Position numbers and translations under genes: made by a program. A model generated the notes under the pieces. That model saw nothing but the letters and a program-made list of their open reading frames with translations. It was not told the origin of the DNA and made no database searches. Below, piece after piece: positions 13,137 to 13,184 of a DNA stretch of 13,184 nucleotides (position 1 is its first letter; each line of letters starts with the position of its first letter). The stretch is from SLRI01 sp036796215 (GTDB lineage Bacteria > Pseudomonadota > Alphaproteobacteria > Geminicoccales > Geminicoccaceae): the NCBI GenBank assembly GCA_036796215.1, contig DAIRDJ010000126.1, positions 1 through 13,184 on the forward strand, given 5' to 3'.

Positions 13137-13184
13137 TTAACTAAAGATAGATAGCGCAACTCGTTGATGGCGCGAGAAGTTTGC
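13137..13184. other. Window end beyond the transposase remnant
   Basis: These bases have lower GC than the rest. They contain stops in the transposase frame and give no recognisable protein. They may mark the break point of the deleted insertion element. Confidence 0.3.

Overview
The window is high-GC DNA with long shadow frames on the opposite strand of nearly every gene. It looks like an alphaproteobacterial chromosome, probably from the Rhodospirillales or a related order. The reasons are the serS-surE-LysM/M23 gene order, a NuoE-NuoF-type formate dehydrogenase beta subunit as in alphaproteobacterial methylotrophs and autotrophs, and one exact match to the CtrA box TTAA-N7-TTAAC. The taxonomic placement is an inference from gene content and composition.

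Layout. Positions 1-3728 carry five minus-strand genes: the 5' part of the formate dehydrogenase beta subunit (cut by the window edge), a short-chain dehydrogenase, a small exported protein, an exported two-domain protein ending in a peptidoglycan-binding domain, and a YceI-type lipoprotein. Positions 3923-7464 are plus-strand housekeeping and envelope genes: serS overlapping surE, then, after a leader with a possible promoter, a lipoprotein with two LysM domains and a degenerate M23 domain (an NlpD-like murein hydrolase activator). The pcm gene that often sits between surE and nlpD is absent. A 45-base inverted repeat separates this block from the next, convergent one.

Positions 7536-12719 form a nucleotide-sugar and glycan module in two divergent units. 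The minus-strand unit runs SAF-domain NAD(P) oxidoreductase, rfbC, GT14-type glycosyltransferase. The plus-strand unit is rfbB-rfbA. Together rfbA, rfbB and rfbC would make dTDP-4-keto-6-deoxy-L-lyxo-hexose, the precursor of dTDP-L-rhamnose. The final reductase gene rfbD is not in the window. An unrelated predicted dehydrogenase shares the rfbC operon, so the end product of the pathway is open. This is the most promising place for something undescribed.

Positions 12720-13184 hold no intact gene. They contain a small hairpin and a minus-strand fragment that resembles the C-terminus of an IS256/Mutator-family transposase, so a mobile-element scar lies downstream of rfbA. I see no tRNA, rRNA, CRISPR array, phage or plasmid functions. 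The clearest regulatory signals are the CtrA-box match at 2370-2385, a 20-base-period direct repeat upstream of serS, and several leader or intergenic hairpins.
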